Assembly (NCBI RefSeq): GCF_003751445.1
Contig: NZ_RJUU01000003.1
Location: forward strand, 1,054,001-1,118,000
Direction of reading: 5' to 3'
Source of the DNA: Streptomyces sp. 840.1
Lineage (GTDB): Bacteria > Actinomycetota > Actinomycetes > Streptomycetales > Streptomycetaceae
Length of the DNA stretch: 64,000 bases
Both the position numbers and the translations under genes were made by a program. Below are positions 32,184 through 41,044 of this stretch, piece after piece. Positions within the stretch are counted from its first letter, which is position 1. Each line of letters starts with the position of its first letter. The notes beneath the pieces were generated by a model, which was not told the origin of the DNA, did no database searches, and worked only from the letters and a program-made list of their open reading frames with translations.

Positions 32184-33074
32184 ATGGAGTTGCGCCAGCT
32201 GGAACATTTCGTCGCGGTCGCCGAGGAACAGCACTTCACCCGGGCCGCCGAGCGCCTCGCCGTGTCGCAGTCCGGCCTCTCCGCCTCCGTCCGGGCGCTG
32301 GAGCAGGAGCTGCGGACCCCGCTGTTCAGCCGGACCACCCGCAGCGTGCGGCTGACCGAGGCGGGGCGCGCCCTGCTGGTGGAGGCCGAGCGCACGCTGG
32401 CGGGCGCGCGAGCGGCGAAGGACGCCGTCGACGCCGTACGGGGGCTGCTGCGCGGCACCCTGTCGGTGGGGGTAGAGCAGTGCGTGGCCGGGGTGAGCCT
32501 GCCCCGGCTGCTCGCCGCCTTCCACCGTGAGCATCCGCACATGGAGATCCGGCTCCGCCAGGAGGGGACGACGAGCCTGGTGGACGGCGTGGCCGGCGGG
32601 CGGCTCGACATCGCCTTCGCCGCCGCGGTCAGCTCCGTGGAGTGGCGCGGCGAGCTGGTGCCGCTGGCCCGTGAGCCCATGGTCCTGCTGTGCGCCCCCG
32701 GCCACCGGCTGGCCGCGAGGGACCTGGCCGGGTGGGACGAGCTGGCGGGCGAGCCCTTCATCGACTTCCATCCGGACTGGGGTCCGCGCCGGGCGGCCGA
32801 CGAGGCGTTCGCGGCCGCGCGGGTCCGGCGCACCGTGGCCCTTGAGGTGAACGACGTGCACAGCCTGCTCGAACTGGTGCGGGAAGGCCTCGGCATCGCG
32901 GTGGTCCCGCACCACTTCTCCCGCAAACCCGAGGCGCGGGGCCTGGCGGCGGTCCGGCTCGACGGGCCGGACCAGCCGCACTACGAGAGCGTCGTGGTGC
33001 TTCCTGACGCGCGGGCCATGAGCCCCGGAGCGCGGGCGCTCATGGCCCTGGTGCGGGAGCAGGACGCGCACTGA
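32184..33074 (+). CDS. LysR family transcriptional regulator
   Basis: Regulator of 296 residues. LysR winged helix MELRQLEHFVAVAEEQHFTRAAERLAVSQSGLSASVRALE (residues 1-40) and a complete effector-binding domain with TLSVGVEQCVAGVSLPRLLAAF at the start of its first lobe. The ATG lies eight bases after a TATATT box, and no ribosome site is visible, so the transcript may be leaderless. It is divergent from the aldo/keto reductase. Confidence 0.93.
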   Translation: MELRQLEHFVAVAEEQHFTRAAERLAVSQSGLSASVRALEQELRTPLFSRTTRSVRLTEAGRALLVEAERTLAGARAAKDAVDAVRGLLRGTLSVGVEQCVAGVSLPRLLAAFHREHPHMEIRLRQEGTTSLVDGVAGGRLDIAFAAAVSSVEWRGELVPLAREPMVLLCAPGHRLAARDLAGWDELAGEPFIDFHPDWGPRRAADEAFAAARVRRTVALEVNDVHSLLELVREGLGIAVVPHHFSRKPEARGLAAVRLDGPDQPHYESVVVLPDARAMSPGARALMALVREQDAH

Positions 33075-33127
33075 GGTTCCGCCCCGGCCCCGGTGCGGGC
33101 GGCCCTCGGCGCGCTTCCCGGCCCGGT

Positions 33128-33847
33128 TCAGCCGACGGCCAGCACGAACCACCTCGCCGGCAGGTCTATCCGGGTCCCGTCGGGCAGGTGCTCGGTCTGC
33201 GGCAACGCCGTCTCACCGCTGTCCAGCGTGGTCAGACCGGCCGCCCGCAGGAGGCCGGACACCTCATCCTCGGCGGCGTCGGCCGGTTTGAGCCCGTGAT
33301 CGAAGACGCGTCGTAGCTTCTTGGGCGGACCGTCCGGGCCCTGGGCGGCCAGCCGGAGCACGTCCTTGGAGGCCGGGGTCAGCTCGGCGACGAAGGCCCG
33401 GCCTCGCGTCCCGAGCAGCGTCGCCACGGCTGCCGCCACCGCGGGCCTGGCCTCCGCCTCGCTCTGGTGGATCACCGCTCGCATGTAGACGTTGGCGTCC
33501 CCGATCCGCTTGTGCAGGGCGCGGACCGCTTCGCCGTCGGTCAGATCGAGCTGGGCGAACTCGGCGACACCCTCGGTGTCCGCCCGGCGGGCGTGGCCGA
33601 TCGCGGCATGCGAGAGATCCACCCCGATGGCGTGGGCGAAACGGGTGGCGAGGTAGCGGGTCTGGGTGCCGTTGCCGCAGCCGAGGTCGACGACGGGCAG
33701 TGCGGCATCGGCGTACGGCAGCAGCAGTTCGCTGTGCGGTACGGCGCTGAGCGAGGGATCGGCGTCCCATATCGCCTCGCCCGGCGCGTCCGATGTCGCT
33801 TCCCAGAAGCCTTCCCACGCGTCGCGGTACCGCTGTGGATCATTCAT
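33128..33847 (-). CDS. Class I SAM-dependent methyltransferase
   Basis: Methyltransferase of 239 residues. Motif I reads VVDLGCGNGTQTRYLA (about residues 53-68), followed by IGVDLSHAAI and FAQLDLTD for adenosine contacts. The N-terminal RYRDAWEGFWEATSDAPGEAIWD is typical of small-molecule methyltransferases related to the thiopurine/UbiE groups. The ATG at 33847 is chosen because GGGAG lies six bases upstream, while the GTG two codons earlier abuts it. The acceptor is unknown. Confidence 0.82.
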   Translation of the reverse strand: MNDPQRYRDAWEGFWEATSDAPGEAIWDADPSLSAVPHSELLLPYADAALPVVDLGCGNGTQTRYLATRFAHAIGVDLSHAAIGHARRADTEGVAEFAQLDLTDGEAVRALHKRIGDANVYMRAVIHQSEAEARPAVAAAVATLLGTRGRAFVAELTPASKDVLRLAAQGPDGPPKKLRRVFDHGLKPADAAEDEVSGLLRAAGLTTLDSGETALPQTEHLPDGTRIDLPARWFVLAVG

Positions 33848-33968
33848 GCGCACTCCCGATTCCCGTCACGCCGAGGCACCTTGCACAACAAGGGAGTACC
33901 TTGCCCGGCTGATCAGGGCAAGGGCGCGCACGCGAGAAGCCGCCCGAAGCGGGCCCGTTCGGCTGCGG

Positions 33969-36419
33969 TCACCCGCCGCCGCGCCGGGGGCCGGGCAGCC
34001 GACGGGAGAGCGCCAGCTCGAACCAGACGGTCTTGCCCCGGGCCGTGGTGCTGCTGCCCCATTCCCGGGCCAGGCCGCTCACCAGGACGAGCCCTCGGCC
34101 GAACTCGTCGTCGGCGGTGGCGTCGAGGAGCGCGGCCGGGGCGGGCTCGTCGTCGCTGACCTCGCAGAGCAGCGCGCCGGTGCGGACCAGCCGGAGCCCG
34201 ATGTGGTGGGTGCGGCCGTGCTTCACCGCGTTGGTGACCAGCTCGCTGACCATCAGCTCGGCCGCCTCCACCGCGCCGGGCAGCTCCCAGTCGAGCAGCT
34301 TGCCCCGCACCATCCGGCGGGCACGCGCCACCTCGCGCGGGTCCAGGGCGAGTTGCCACTCCACCACGTCGTCGTCGGGGATGCCGTTGAGCCGGGCCAT
34401 CAGCAGTGCGACGTCGTCCTTGCGGCCGTCGCTGGGATTGAGCGCGCGGATGATCGTGTCGCAGGCGTCGTCCATGGACGCGGCGGGGTGGGCGGCGGAG
34501 GCGCAGAGCGCGGCGAGACCGGCACCGATGTCCTGGCCGCGCACCTCCACGAGCCCGTCGGTGCAGAGCACCAGGCGGTCGCCCGGCAGGACCCGCACGG
34601 TCGCGGTGGCGAAGGCGACCCCGCCGACCCCGATCGGGGCGCCGGTCGGCAGGTCGAGCAGCTCGGCCCGGCCGTCCTCGGCGTGGACGAGGACCGGCGG
34701 GATGTGCCCGGCGTTGGCGATCTGGAGCTCGGAGCGGATCGGGTCGTACACCGCGTAGAGGCAGGTGGCCAGATACTGCTCACCGAGGCGCTGGGCCAGG
34801 TCGTCCAGATTGCGCAGCAACTGTGCGGGCGGCATCTCCATGGTGGCCATGGTCAGTACGGCGGTACGCAACTGCCCCATCATCGCGGCCGAGTTGAGGC
34901 CGTGTCCCATCACGTCGCCCACGACGAGCGCGGTCCGGGAGCCGGGAAGTTTCACCGAGTCGAACCAGTCGCCGCCGACCCTGCCGAGCCGGGCGCCGGG
35001 CAGGTAGCGGGTGGCGATGTCGCAGCCGGCCATGCGCGGCTCGACCTGGGGCAGCATGCTGTCCTGGAGGGTCTCGGCGACGTTCTCCTGGTAGGTGTAC
35101 ATGCGGGCGTTGTCGAGTACGAGCCCCGCCCTGGCGGCCAGTTCGGCGCCGGTGGTGCGGTCCATGTCGTCGAAGGGCTCCCGGCCGGGGCGCCGCATCA
35201 GGACCATGAATCCGAGCACCACGTCGCGGGCCTTGAGCGGCACGATGAGCAGGGAGCGGTGCGTGATCAGCGGGCGCAGGTCGCGCTTCTCGAACTCGCC
35301 CGAGATCCGGTTGCTCAACTCCTCACTGACGTAAGGGATGATGACCGGCTCGCCGGTGACCATGCACTGGAAGAACGGGGTGTGTTCCGGGAAGGCGATG
35401 GCCTCGCCCACCGGCACGGTGTCGTCCCAGCGGCCGGGTTCGTCGTTGTGCTCGACCCAGACCCGGTGCCAGACCGTCGTGACGTCGGGCGGGCCGTCCG
35501 GGAAGCCCTCGCCGGCGAGGACCGCGGCGCGCAGGTGCGTACCCGCGAAGTCGGTGAAGCGGGGCACGGCGGCGCTGGTGACCTCGCGGATGGTGCGTTC
35601 GAGGTCGAGCGAGGAACCGATTCGGCCGCTGACCTCGTTGAGGAACTCCAGCCGCTCGCGGACCGCCGCGTATTCGAGGTCCAGCTCGGGACGGGGCACC
35701 GCACGCGGCGCGAGCTGCCCCTCCGAGGTGCGGGGCAAGGCCTCGGCCCCCTGGCTTCCCGCGCGCTGCGGCACGCCCCAGTCGGGGGTCACCGGGATCC
35801 GGTCGTGACGGCTGAACTCCAGCACGGGGTAGCCGAGTTCGAGTACCTGGGAGACGATCCGGGTGGCCTCGTGGACGCTCATGCTGGGCAGGATCTCGGG
35901 CAGCCGCCCGGACAGCTCCCGGTAGCCGGGGAAGTCGGTGTGCAGGGCGAATCCGGGTGCGACCGTCTCGGCGCCCCCGCTCTCCCCCGCCTCGCCGCCG
36001 CGCACCTGCGCGGAGTCCGCGGCGAGCACGAGCAGCCGCTCGGGGCCGGGACCGACGAGCGGATAGGCCCACCACAGGACCTCGATCCGGCCTCGGGCCG
36101 GTTTGTCCACCCGGGCCCGTCCCGCCGTCGGGTAGGCGGCGGTGCCGGTGAGGGAGCTGTCGAGCTCGGGGCCGAACTCGGCGTACATCGCGTCGCGCGA
36201 CGGCTCGGCCCGCTCCCGCAACGCCCCGGTGACCGGAAGCAGTTCACCGGCCGGGCAGCCGACCGCGTCGTCCCGGGCGACACCGAAGAGCTTTCGGGCA
36301 CCGGACGACCAGTGCGATACGAGTCCGTCCGCGTCGACGACGACCACTGCGAGCGGCACACGGCCCGCCGCGGCGTCTCGCGGTTGTGGTGTCCTGTGCT
36401 GCGGCACACCGAGGTCCAT
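33969..36419 (-). CDS. PAS-GAF-SpoIIE phosphatase with C-terminal HATPase domain
   Basis: Signalling protein of 816 residues combining a PAS sensor (VVVVDADGLVSHWSSGARKLFG, about 20-90), a GAF domain (about 270-440, ending in RTTGAELAARAGLVLDNARMY), a SpoIIE/PP2C phosphatase and an anti-sigma-type HATPase domain. Phosphatase metal ligands are present in GGDWFD, GDVMGHG, CTDGLVE and DDVALL. The HATPase shows ELMVSELVTNAVKHG and a GRGLVLVSGLA lid. The combination suggests one protein that senses a signal and both phosphorylates and dephosphorylates anti-anti-sigma factors. AAGGAG precedes the ATG at 36419. It lies 159 bp after an MFS gene on the same strand. Confidence 0.93.
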   Translation of the reverse strand: MDLGVPQHRTPQPRDAAAGRVPLAVVVVDADGLVSHWSSGARKLFGVARDDAVGCPAGELLPVTGALRERAEPSRDAMYAEFGPELDSSLTGTAAYPTAGRARVDKPARGRIEVLWWAYPLVGPGPERLLVLAADSAQVRGGEAGESGGAETVAPGFALHTDFPGYRELSGRLPEILPSMSVHEATRIVSQVLELGYPVLEFSRHDRIPVTPDWGVPQRAGSQGAEALPRTSEGQLAPRAVPRPELDLEYAAVRERLEFLNEVSGRIGSSLDLERTIREVTSAAVPRFTDFAGTHLRAAVLAGEGFPDGPPDVTTVWHRVWVEHNDEPGRWDDTVPVGEAIAFPEHTPFFQCMVTGEPVIIPYVSEELSNRISGEFEKRDLRPLITHRSLLIVPLKARDVVLGFMVLMRRPGREPFDDMDRTTGAELAARAGLVLDNARMYTYQENVAETLQDSMLPQVEPRMAGCDIATRYLPGARLGRVGGDWFDSVKLPGSRTALVVGDVMGHGLNSAAMMGQLRTAVLTMATMEMPPAQLLRNLDDLAQRLGEQYLATCLYAVYDPIRSELQIANAGHIPPVLVHAEDGRAELLDLPTGAPIGVGGVAFATATVRVLPGDRLVLCTDGLVEVRGQDIGAGLAALCASAAHPAASMDDACDTIIRALNPSDGRKDDVALLMARLNGIPDDDVVEWQLALDPREVARARRMVRGKLLDWELPGAVEAAELMVSELVTNAVKHGRTHHIGLRLVRTGALLCEVSDDEPAPAALLDATADDEFGRGLVLVSGLAREWGSSTTARGKTVWFELALSRRLPGPRRGGG

Positions 36420-36578
36420 GGGTGGAAGGCTCCTTCCCCACCGCAAGGTTCTGCGGTACGTGGCTCCACCGTACGGGGCCGTGACCGGCGCCCGCCGGTC
36501 ATCGACGGAATCACCCACGAAGGTGGTGCGCCCCGCGTGAAAGAGGGGCGCACAACCTTCACCGGTGCTGCCGCCGGG

Positions 36579-39026
36579 TCAGTCCTCGTGGCCCAGCTGG
36601 AGGTCCCGTTCGGTGCGCCCGCCGCCCGCGACCTGGAGGACCGTGGCCACCGGCGGATAGCCGGCGGCGATGACCGTGTACTCGCCGGTGGACAGGTCGA
36701 CGAACCGGAAGGCCCCGTCGGGACCGGTGGTCAGGGTGTCGACGACATTGCCGGCCGCGTCCAGCAGCGTGACCCTGGCGTCCTCGACGAGCCGCCCGCC
36801 GCTGGCGCGCACGACGCCGCGCAGCACGGCGCCGCCGGCCAGTTCGATGTCCTGCCTGGTCTCCCGGGCCGCCTGCACACTGACCGGCAGCGCGGCGGGC
36901 CGGAACGCGGGGGCGCTGGCCGCGAGGGTGTACTCGCCCGCCACCAGTTCGGAGATGACGTAGCCGCCCTCGCGCCCGCTGCGGGTCGAGGAGACCACCT
37001 CGCCGCGTACGTCGGTGAGTGTGACGGCCGCGTCCCGCACCGGAACGCCGTCCGCCGTCAGGACCGTCCCCGCCAGCCGGCCCGCCCCGCCGAGCACCAC
37101 GTCGAGCTCCACGGGCCGCTCGCCCACGGTGACGCTGACCGCCTGCGGCTGGTGGCCCCCTGCGGCGGCGATGAGGACGTACGAGCCGGCGCCGGGGACG
37201 CTCAGCGCGTACCGCCCCTCGTCACCGCTGGCGCCCCTGCCGACCTGCTGGCCCTGGACGTCGATGAGGGTGAGGGCGGCGTGCGGGACCTTGGTGCCGT
37301 CGGGGTGCTGGACGCTGCCGCGGACGGGCACCCCGGAGAGGTGACCGGCGGGCTGGGGGCCGGGGTCGGTGCGGGCGGAGGGGATCGTCGCGGGCTCGGC
37401 TGCGGTTTCGGGGCTGTGGTGGGACACCAGCGGTTTCTCCTTGAGGAAGAAGGCGAAGAACAGGCCGAGCACGAGGACCGGCACGAGGTAGAGGAAGATC
37501 CTGGGCATCGCGTCGGCGTATGCCTGGATATAGCTGTCGCGCAGCACCGGGTCCATGGCGTGGACCAGCTGCGGGGTGATCGACTCGGGGTCGGGCAGCC
37601 CGGCTCCCGACGGCAGCCGGACCGCGAGCGCGTCGGCCAGGCGCCCGGCGAAGAGCGTGCCGAACACGGCGGCGCCGACGCTGCCGCCGATCTGCCGGAA
37701 GTAGTTGTTGGCACTGGTGGCGGTGCCGAGGTCGGCGGGGCGTACGGAGTTCTGCACGGCGAGCACCAGCACCGGCATGATCAGCCCGATCCCGAGACCG
37801 AGCACCGCCTGCGAGAAGCTGTACTCCAGCCGCGGGGTGTCCGTCTCCAGCCGGGACAGCAGCCACATGCCCACCGCCGCCAGCGCGCTGCCGGCGATCG
37901 GGTAGACGCGGTACTTGCCGGTGCGGGAGATCAGCTGGCCGGAGACGACCGACGCGGCGACGATGCCGCCCATCATCGGGAGCATCAGCAGGCCGGACTC
38001 GGTGGCGGTGGCCCCGTCGACCATCTGCAGGAAGGTCGGCAGATAACTGGCCGCACCGAACAGGGCGACCCCGACGACCGCCCCGACGAGTGCGCTGACG
38101 TTGAAGATCGAGTCGCGGAACAGCCGCAGCGGAATGATCGGTTCGGGCGCACGGTGCTCGACGGCGATGAAGAGCAGGGTCGTTCCGGCGGCCCCGGCGG
38201 CGAGCCCCAGGATGGTGCGCGAGCCCCAGGCGTACTCCGTACCGCCCCAGCTGGTCAGCAGCACCAGACAGGTGGAGGCGGCGGCCAGCAGCAGGGCGCC
38301 GAGGATGTCGAGCCGGGGCCGGACCGTGGGCTTCGGGAGCTTCAGCACGACGGTGATGACGGCGAAGGTGACCACGCCGAACGGGATGTTGATGTAGAAG
38401 CACCAGCGCCAGGAGGCGTGGTCGGTGAAGAAGCCGCCGAGCAACGGGCCCGCCACGGAGGCGAGTCCGAAGGCCGCACCGATGAGCCCCATGAACCGGC
38501 CGCGCTCCCGGGGCGGCACCACGTCCGCGATGATCGCCTGGACGCCGATCATCAGCCCGCCGCCGCCGACGCCCTGGAGGGCGCGGAAGGCGATCAGTTC
38601 GTCCATGGTGCGTGACCAGCCGGCCAGCGCGGAGCCGATGACGAAGACGACGATCGCGAACTGGAAGACGCCCTTGCGGCCGAAGAGGTCGCCGAGCTTT
38701 CCGTAGACCGGGAGCCCGATGGTGGAGGCGAGCAGATAGGCGGTGACCGCCCAGGACATCTTCTCCAGGCCGTGCAGCTCACCGACGATCTTCGGGAGCG
38801 CGGTGGCCACGATCATCTGGTCGAGCGCCGCGAGCAGCAGCGTGAGCATCAGCCCGATGAAGATCAGCCGGATGCGGCGCGGGTCCGTCTCGTGGCCCGC
38901 GGGCATGACCGGCGCGGGTGGAGTGGGTGGCGCGGGCGGCGGTGGGGGCGGTTCGGACACCGGCAACGTCACGGTGTCGCCCGGACCGTCGGGCTCGTCC
39001 TTCACCAGAGTGATCCCACCCACCAC
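36579..39026 (-). CDS. DHA2-family MFS transporter with three C-terminal CarboxypepD_reg-like repeats
   Basis: Protein of about 815 residues. A proline-rich leader (about 15-40) precedes a 14-TM DHA2 exporter (about 45-540; [44 protein letters not shown]). The last about 240 residues, after TM14 ([22 protein letters not shown]), are three about 80-residue beta-sandwich repeats of carboxypeptidase-regulatory type, each with a G-x-V-x-x-x-D-G-x-x-V-x-x-A-x-V-T-L-x-D core and a G-x-Y-x-x-x-x-L-x-x-G-x-Y closing strand. GTG at 39026 is preferred, with GGGGAG six bases upstream. Confidence 0.9.
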   Translation of the reverse strand: MVGGITLVKDEPDGPGDTVTLPVSEPPPPPPAPPTPPAPVMPAGHETDPRRIRLIFIGLMLTLLLAALDQMIVATALPKIVGELHGLEKMSWAVTAYLLASTIGLPVYGKLGDLFGRKGVFQFAIVVFVIGSALAGWSRTMDELIAFRALQGVGGGGLMIGVQAIIADVVPPRERGRFMGLIGAAFGLASVAGPLLGGFFTDHASWRWCFYINIPFGVVTFAVITVVLKLPKPTVRPRLDILGALLLAAASTCLVLLTSWGGTEYAWGSRTILGLAAGAAGTTLLFIAVEHRAPEPIIPLRLFRDSIFNVSALVGAVVGVALFGAASYLPTFLQMVDGATATESGLLMLPMMGGIVAASVVSGQLISRTGKYRVYPIAGSALAAVGMWLLSRLETDTPRLEYSFSQAVLGLGIGLIMPVLVLAVQNSVRPADLGTATSANNYFRQIGGSVGAAVFGTLFAGRLADALAVRLPSGAGLPDPESITPQLVHAMDPVLRDSYIQAYADAMPRIFLYLVPVLVLGLFFAFFLKEKPLVSHHSPETAAEPATIPSARTDPGPQPAGHLSGVPVRGSVQHPDGTKVPHAALTLIDVQGQQVGRGASGDEGRYALSVPGAGSYVLIAAAGGHQPQAVSVTVGERPVELDVVLGGAGRLAGTVLTADGVPVRDAAVTLTDVRGEVVSSTRSGREGGYVISELVAGEYTLAASAPAFRPAALPVSVQAARETRQDIELAGGAVLRGVVRASGGRLVEDARVTLLDAAGNVVDTLTTGPDGAFRFVDLSTGEYTVIAAGYPPVATVLQVAGGGRTERDLQLGHED

Positions 39027-39213
39027 GTGCCGCTCCCCTCGTCGCATCTGCGCCGCCCATTTCTCGCATTGCGATATAAGGGAGGGCAAACGCGGCGGGG
39101 GGCGCTGACGGCGCACTCGGAGGGCTTAGCCCCCGGTGAGAGCCACTACGGCGCACAACCGGCCGGGCGGAAAGACCACCCGAACCGGTGAGGCCGGAAA
39201 GCGGGACGGGGAG

Positions 39214-39687
39214 CTACTTCTCCACCTCGGTGGCGAGATTCTGCAGCAGCTCGTCGTAGATGCGGCCAAGTCCCTTGGGCGCGAAGGTCTTCTCGAAGAA
39301 CCCGCCGATGCCGCCGGCGCCGTTCCACACAGTCGAGACGACCACCTTGGAGCTGCCCTCGCCGGCCGGGGTCACGGTCCAGGTGGTGACCATCGAGGAG
39401 TTGCGGTCCTTCTCCACGAGCTGTCCGCCCCCATAGCCTGCGGCGTGCGAGGGGCCCCCTGCCGGCTCGCTGACCTCCAGCAGGCAGTCGCGCACCCGCT
39501 TGCTGGTGGCCTGGAGCTTCCAGTGCACGAGGGTGCCCTCGCCGTCGCCGCCCTCACGCACCTCGTACTCGCTGAACTGGCCGGGCAGCACCTTGCCGCG
39601 GACGTCCTTGTAGTCGGCCAGCGCGTCGAACACCGCTTCCGGGTCCGCCGCGATGATCCGCTCTGTCGTGGCCTCGACCTGCGCCAT
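39214..39687 (-). CDS. SRPBCC (START/Coq10-type) family protein
   Basis: Protein of 157 residues with the polyketide-cyclase/START helix-grip fold: VEATTERIIAADPEAVFDALADYKDV at the N-terminus, a central run of beta-strands, and the long C-terminal helix FFEKTFAPKGLGRIYDELLQNLATEVEK. Members bind hydrophobic ligands; no catalytic residues can be named. The ATG at 39687 has GGAGG upstream, and an ATG 15 codons earlier lacks one. It sits alone beside the radical SAM gene, to which it is divergent. Confidence 0.85.
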   Translation of the reverse strand: MAQVEATTERIIAADPEAVFDALADYKDVRGKVLPGQFSEYEVREGGDGEGTLVHWKLQATSKRVRDCLLEVSEPAGGPSHAAGYGGGQLVEKDRNSSMVTTWTVTPAGEGSSKVVVSTVWNGAGGIGGFFEKTFAPKGLGRIYDELLQNLATEVEK

Positions 39688-39791
39688 GGCTGTTCCTCCA
39701 GCACTCGGTTGTTCGGGGGTGTGCTGAGCCAACCACCTCCGGCACCCGGCTCAAAATCCGGCCGGGGACGAAGGGGAGGAAACGATCAAGG

Positions 39792-39826
39792 GAACAAGTG
39801 TTCTATTCTCTGGTCAGTGCTACCTA
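39792..39826 (+). promoter_or_regulatory. LexA (SOS) box over the radical SAM promoter
   Basis: GAACAAGTGTTC at 39792-39803 matches the actinobacterial LexA core GAAC-N4-GTTC. A TACCTA -10 box lies at 39821-39826. The -35 position, 17 bp upstream of it (39798-39803), falls inside the box, so LexA binding would block RNA polymerase. GGAGG and the ATG at 39837 follow. Confidence 0.75.
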
Positions 39827-39836
39827 GGAGGCGTCC

Positions 39837-40895
39837 ATGCGCTGGGACAATCTGGCAGAAAACCCCGCCCAACCCGCAGAGAACACCGCCGGCCGTACCG
39901 CCGCGCTCTTCGCCGCGGACGCGGTGACGACGCGCACCTTCGACACCCCTGAGTTCCGGGGCATCACCTTCCACGAGGTCCGGGCCCGCTCGGTCGTGAA
40001 CCGGGTGCCCGGCGCGTCCCGGATGCCCTTCGAGTGGACGGTGAACCCCTACCGAGGCTGCTCCCACGCCTGCGTCTACTGCTTCGCCCGCAGGACCCAC
40101 AGCTATCTGGACCTCGACACCGGACTCGGCTTCGACTCCCAGATCGTCGTCAAGGTCAACGCCCCGGAACTGGTACGCCGCGAACTCGCCTCGCCGCGCT
40201 GGCACGGAGCGCACATAGCGATGGGGACCAACGTCGACTGCTACCAGCGGGCCGAGGGCCGCTACCGGCTGATGCCCGGCATCCTCGCCGCCCTGCGCGA
40301 CCACGCGAACCCGTTCTCCATCCTGACCAAGGGCACGCTGATCCTGCGCGACCTGGAGCTGCTGCGGCAGGCGGCCGAGGTCACCGAGGTGGGCGTCTCG
40401 GTCTCCGTCGGCTTCGTCGACGCCGAGCTGTGGCGCACCGTGGAGCCCGGCACTCCCTCCCCCGAGCGCCGCCTGGACGTCGTACGCGCCCTCGGCGAGC
40501 ACGGCATCGGCTGCGGGGTCCTGATGGCGCCGGTCATCCCCTTCCTCGGGGACCGGCCGGAGCAGCTGCGGGCGACCGTGCGCGCGATCGCCGCCGCCGG
40601 CGCGACCTCGGTGACCCCGCTCGTCCTGCACCTGCGCCCCGGCGCGCGCGAGTGGTTCATGGAGTGGCTCGGCCGGCACCACCCCGAGCTGGTGGGACGT
40701 TACGAGCGCCTGTACGCGAACGGGGCGTACGCGCCCACCTGGTACCAGCGCCGCGTCACACGCCAGGTGCACGAGCTGGCGGCCGAGTACGGCATCGGGC
40801 CCTCGCACCGCACCACCCCCCGCGCCCTCCCCGGGCGTGGCGAGCCGCAAGCCTCGCCGGACGCCCCCGGGCCCACCCAGCTGACCCTCCTCTGA
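39837..40895 (+). CDS. Rv2578c-family radical SAM protein
   Basis: Radical SAM enzyme of 352 residues related to the spore-photoproduct-lyase-like SplB/Rv2578c group. The 4Fe-4S motif is CSHACVYCF (CxxxCxxC) at about residues 76-84, preceded by the conserved FEWTVNPYRG. A TIM-barrel SAM-binding core and a GMGTNVD-like MGTNVDCYQ segment follow. A near-consensus LexA box overlaps the promoter, so it should be induced by DNA damage. The mycobacterial relative Rv2578c is reported to be LexA-controlled. The reaction is unknown; a DNA-repair function is plausible. Confidence 0.9.
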   Translation: MRWDNLAENPAQPAENTAGRTAALFAADAVTTRTFDTPEFRGITFHEVRARSVVNRVPGASRMPFEWTVNPYRGCSHACVYCFARRTHSYLDLDTGLGFDSQIVVKVNAPELVRRELASPRWHGAHIAMGTNVDCYQRAEGRYRLMPGILAALRDHANPFSILTKGTLILRDLELLRQAAEVTEVGVSVSVGFVDAELWRTVEPGTPSPERRLDVVRALGEHGIGCGVLMAPVIPFLGDRPEQLRATVRAIAAAGATSVTPLVLHLRPGAREWFMEWLGRHHPELVGRYERLYANGAYAPTWYQRRVTRQVHELAAEYGIGPSHRTTPRALPGRGEPQASPDAPGPTQLTLL

Positions 40896-41044
40896 GCAGG
40901 CCGCCATGGCCGGGGCGCGCCTGGAGCGCGCACGGCAAACGGGTCATCTCTCGGCAGAACAGGTCCTTCCGCTCCGGAATACGGGGAGCATCCGGCGGGG
41001 GCTGCCGTCACGGCAGCCGTGTTCCCCCCACCACGGGAGGCCAT

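Noticed and set aside
33666..38615. An uninterrupted plus-strand open frame of about 1,650 codons
   Set aside because: It is antisense to the SpoIIE phosphatase and the MFS transporter, both with strong domain evidence. Its translation is Gly/Arg/Gln/His-rich low complexity without motifs, the usual shadow of high-GC coding DNA.
40034..41044. N-terminal extension of the tripeptidyl aminopeptidase into the radical SAM gene
   Set aside because: The extension is an arginine/proline-rich shadow. The ATG at 41045 has GGGAGG and starts a proper signal peptide.
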